A stretch of 7,113 bases of DNA. Source: Planctomycetes bacterium UBA2386. GTDB lineage: Bacteria; Planctomycetota; UBA1135; UBA2386. The position numbers and the translations under genes are program-made. Below are positions 6,847 through 7,113 of the stretch, piece after piece. Numbering within the stretch: position 1 is the first letter of the stretch; every line of letters starts with the position of its first letter. The notes beneath the pieces were generated by a model, which did no database searches, had not been told where the DNA came from, and was given only the letters and a program-made list of their open reading frames with translations. Location: positions 1-7,113 of the forward strand of contig DDSQ01000206.1 in assembly GCA_002343845.1 (NCBI GenBank). The letters run 5' to 3'.

Positions 6847-7113
6847 GTGCGACGCCGAACGAGGACCACAGCGCCCTGCCTGCTGCTCGCGGCGCTCGGC
6901 GGCTGCGCCATGCCGCGCGCCCCGCAGGCGGGTGCGCCCCTCGTCTTGCGTCAGGAGTGGGCGTTCGGCGACAGCGAAGCGCACTGCACGGTCGTGGACG
7001 ACCTCGAGGCCTGGCGCGTCGCGCGCGCGGGGCTCGGTCCGTTCGGCGCGTCGCTGCCGTCGACGTGGGCCGCGTTCGCGGTCGAGCGCGTGGTCGTGTT
7101 GGCGATGCCGGCG
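6847..7113 (+). CDS. Putative lipoprotein of unknown function (3' end outside window)
   Basis: The frame stays open from the stop of the previous gene to the right edge, and only the first 89 residues are visible. The best start is GTG at 6847, giving MRRRTRTTAPCLLLAALGGC: a basic n-region, a short hydrophobic core and a textbook LGGC lipobox with lipidated C20. A GTG at 6838 would add three residues and is equally possible. The first ATG (6910) lies after the lipobox Cys and would destroy the signal. No Shine-Dalgarno sequence is visible before either GTG. The mature part reads CTVVDDLEAWRVARAGLG, then WAAFAVERVVVLAMPA. A Trp-containing helix followed by a hydrophobic strand is also seen in some small lipoproteins annotated as protease-complex (PrcB-like) subunits, but the fragment is too short to assign. 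It lies 39 bp behind the cytochrome fusion gene and is probably co-transcribed with it. Confidence 0.68.
   Translation, partial: MRRRTRTTAPCLLLAALGGCAMPRAPQAGAPLVLRQEWAFGDSEAHCTVVDDLEAWRVARAGLGPFGASLPSTWAAFAVERVVVLAMPA

Noticed and set aside
2836..6984. A 1382-codon open frame on the minus strand, opposite the large cytochrome gene
   Set aside because: Its translation is Arg/His/Gln-rich low-complexity sequence with no recognisable domain, and it runs across the opposite-strand gene and both spacers. It is a by-product of strong GC bias at third codon positions in the real gene, which carries clear domains and a signal peptide.

Overview
The window is a GC-rich stretch of bacterial chromosome, about 70% G+C by eye, with gene-dense coding on both strands. 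It most likely comes from a planctomycete or another PVC-superphylum bacterium. The main evidence is the gene at 3100-6807. It joins a DUF1080 (3-keto-disaccharide hydrolase-type) domain, a sorbosone/glucose-dehydrogenase-like beta-propeller and a C-terminal CxxCH heme domain of the Pirellula/Verrucomicrobium type, a combination typical of those bacteria. Start codons have no obvious Shine-Dalgarno sequence, which also fits planctomycetes. I see no tRNA, rRNA, CRISPR array, insertion sequence or integrase.

Layout. (1) Positions 1-1374, plus strand: the 3' three-quarters of an ABC-F ATPase of the Uup type, cut at the left edge exactly at the catalytic Glu of its first ATPase domain. (2) Positions 1381-2394, minus strand: a diheme cytochrome c peroxidase/MauG-family lipoprotein, convergent with uup and separated from it by 6 bp. 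(3) Positions 2472-3017, minus strand: a small exported protein of unknown function, upstream of the peroxidase and probably co-transcribed with it. (4) An 82-bp divergent spacer. (5) Positions 3100-6807, plus strand: a 1235-residue exported multidomain cytochrome. (6) From 6847 to the right edge, plus strand: the start of a lipoprotein of unknown function.

How the genes may work together. uup is a cytoplasmic translation-factor gene and looks unrelated to the rest. The other four products are all predicted to be exported (two lipoproteins, two with cleavable signals), and two carry covalent c-type heme. The large protein puts a candidate keto-sugar-cleaving domain, a sugar-dehydrogenase-like propeller and an electron-accepting heme on one chain. 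A testable reading is a periplasmic glycoside-oxidising and -cleaving machine whose heme passes electrons onward. The divergent diheme peroxidase could be a redox partner or could simply handle peroxide. The domain calls are solid. The pathway is inference.
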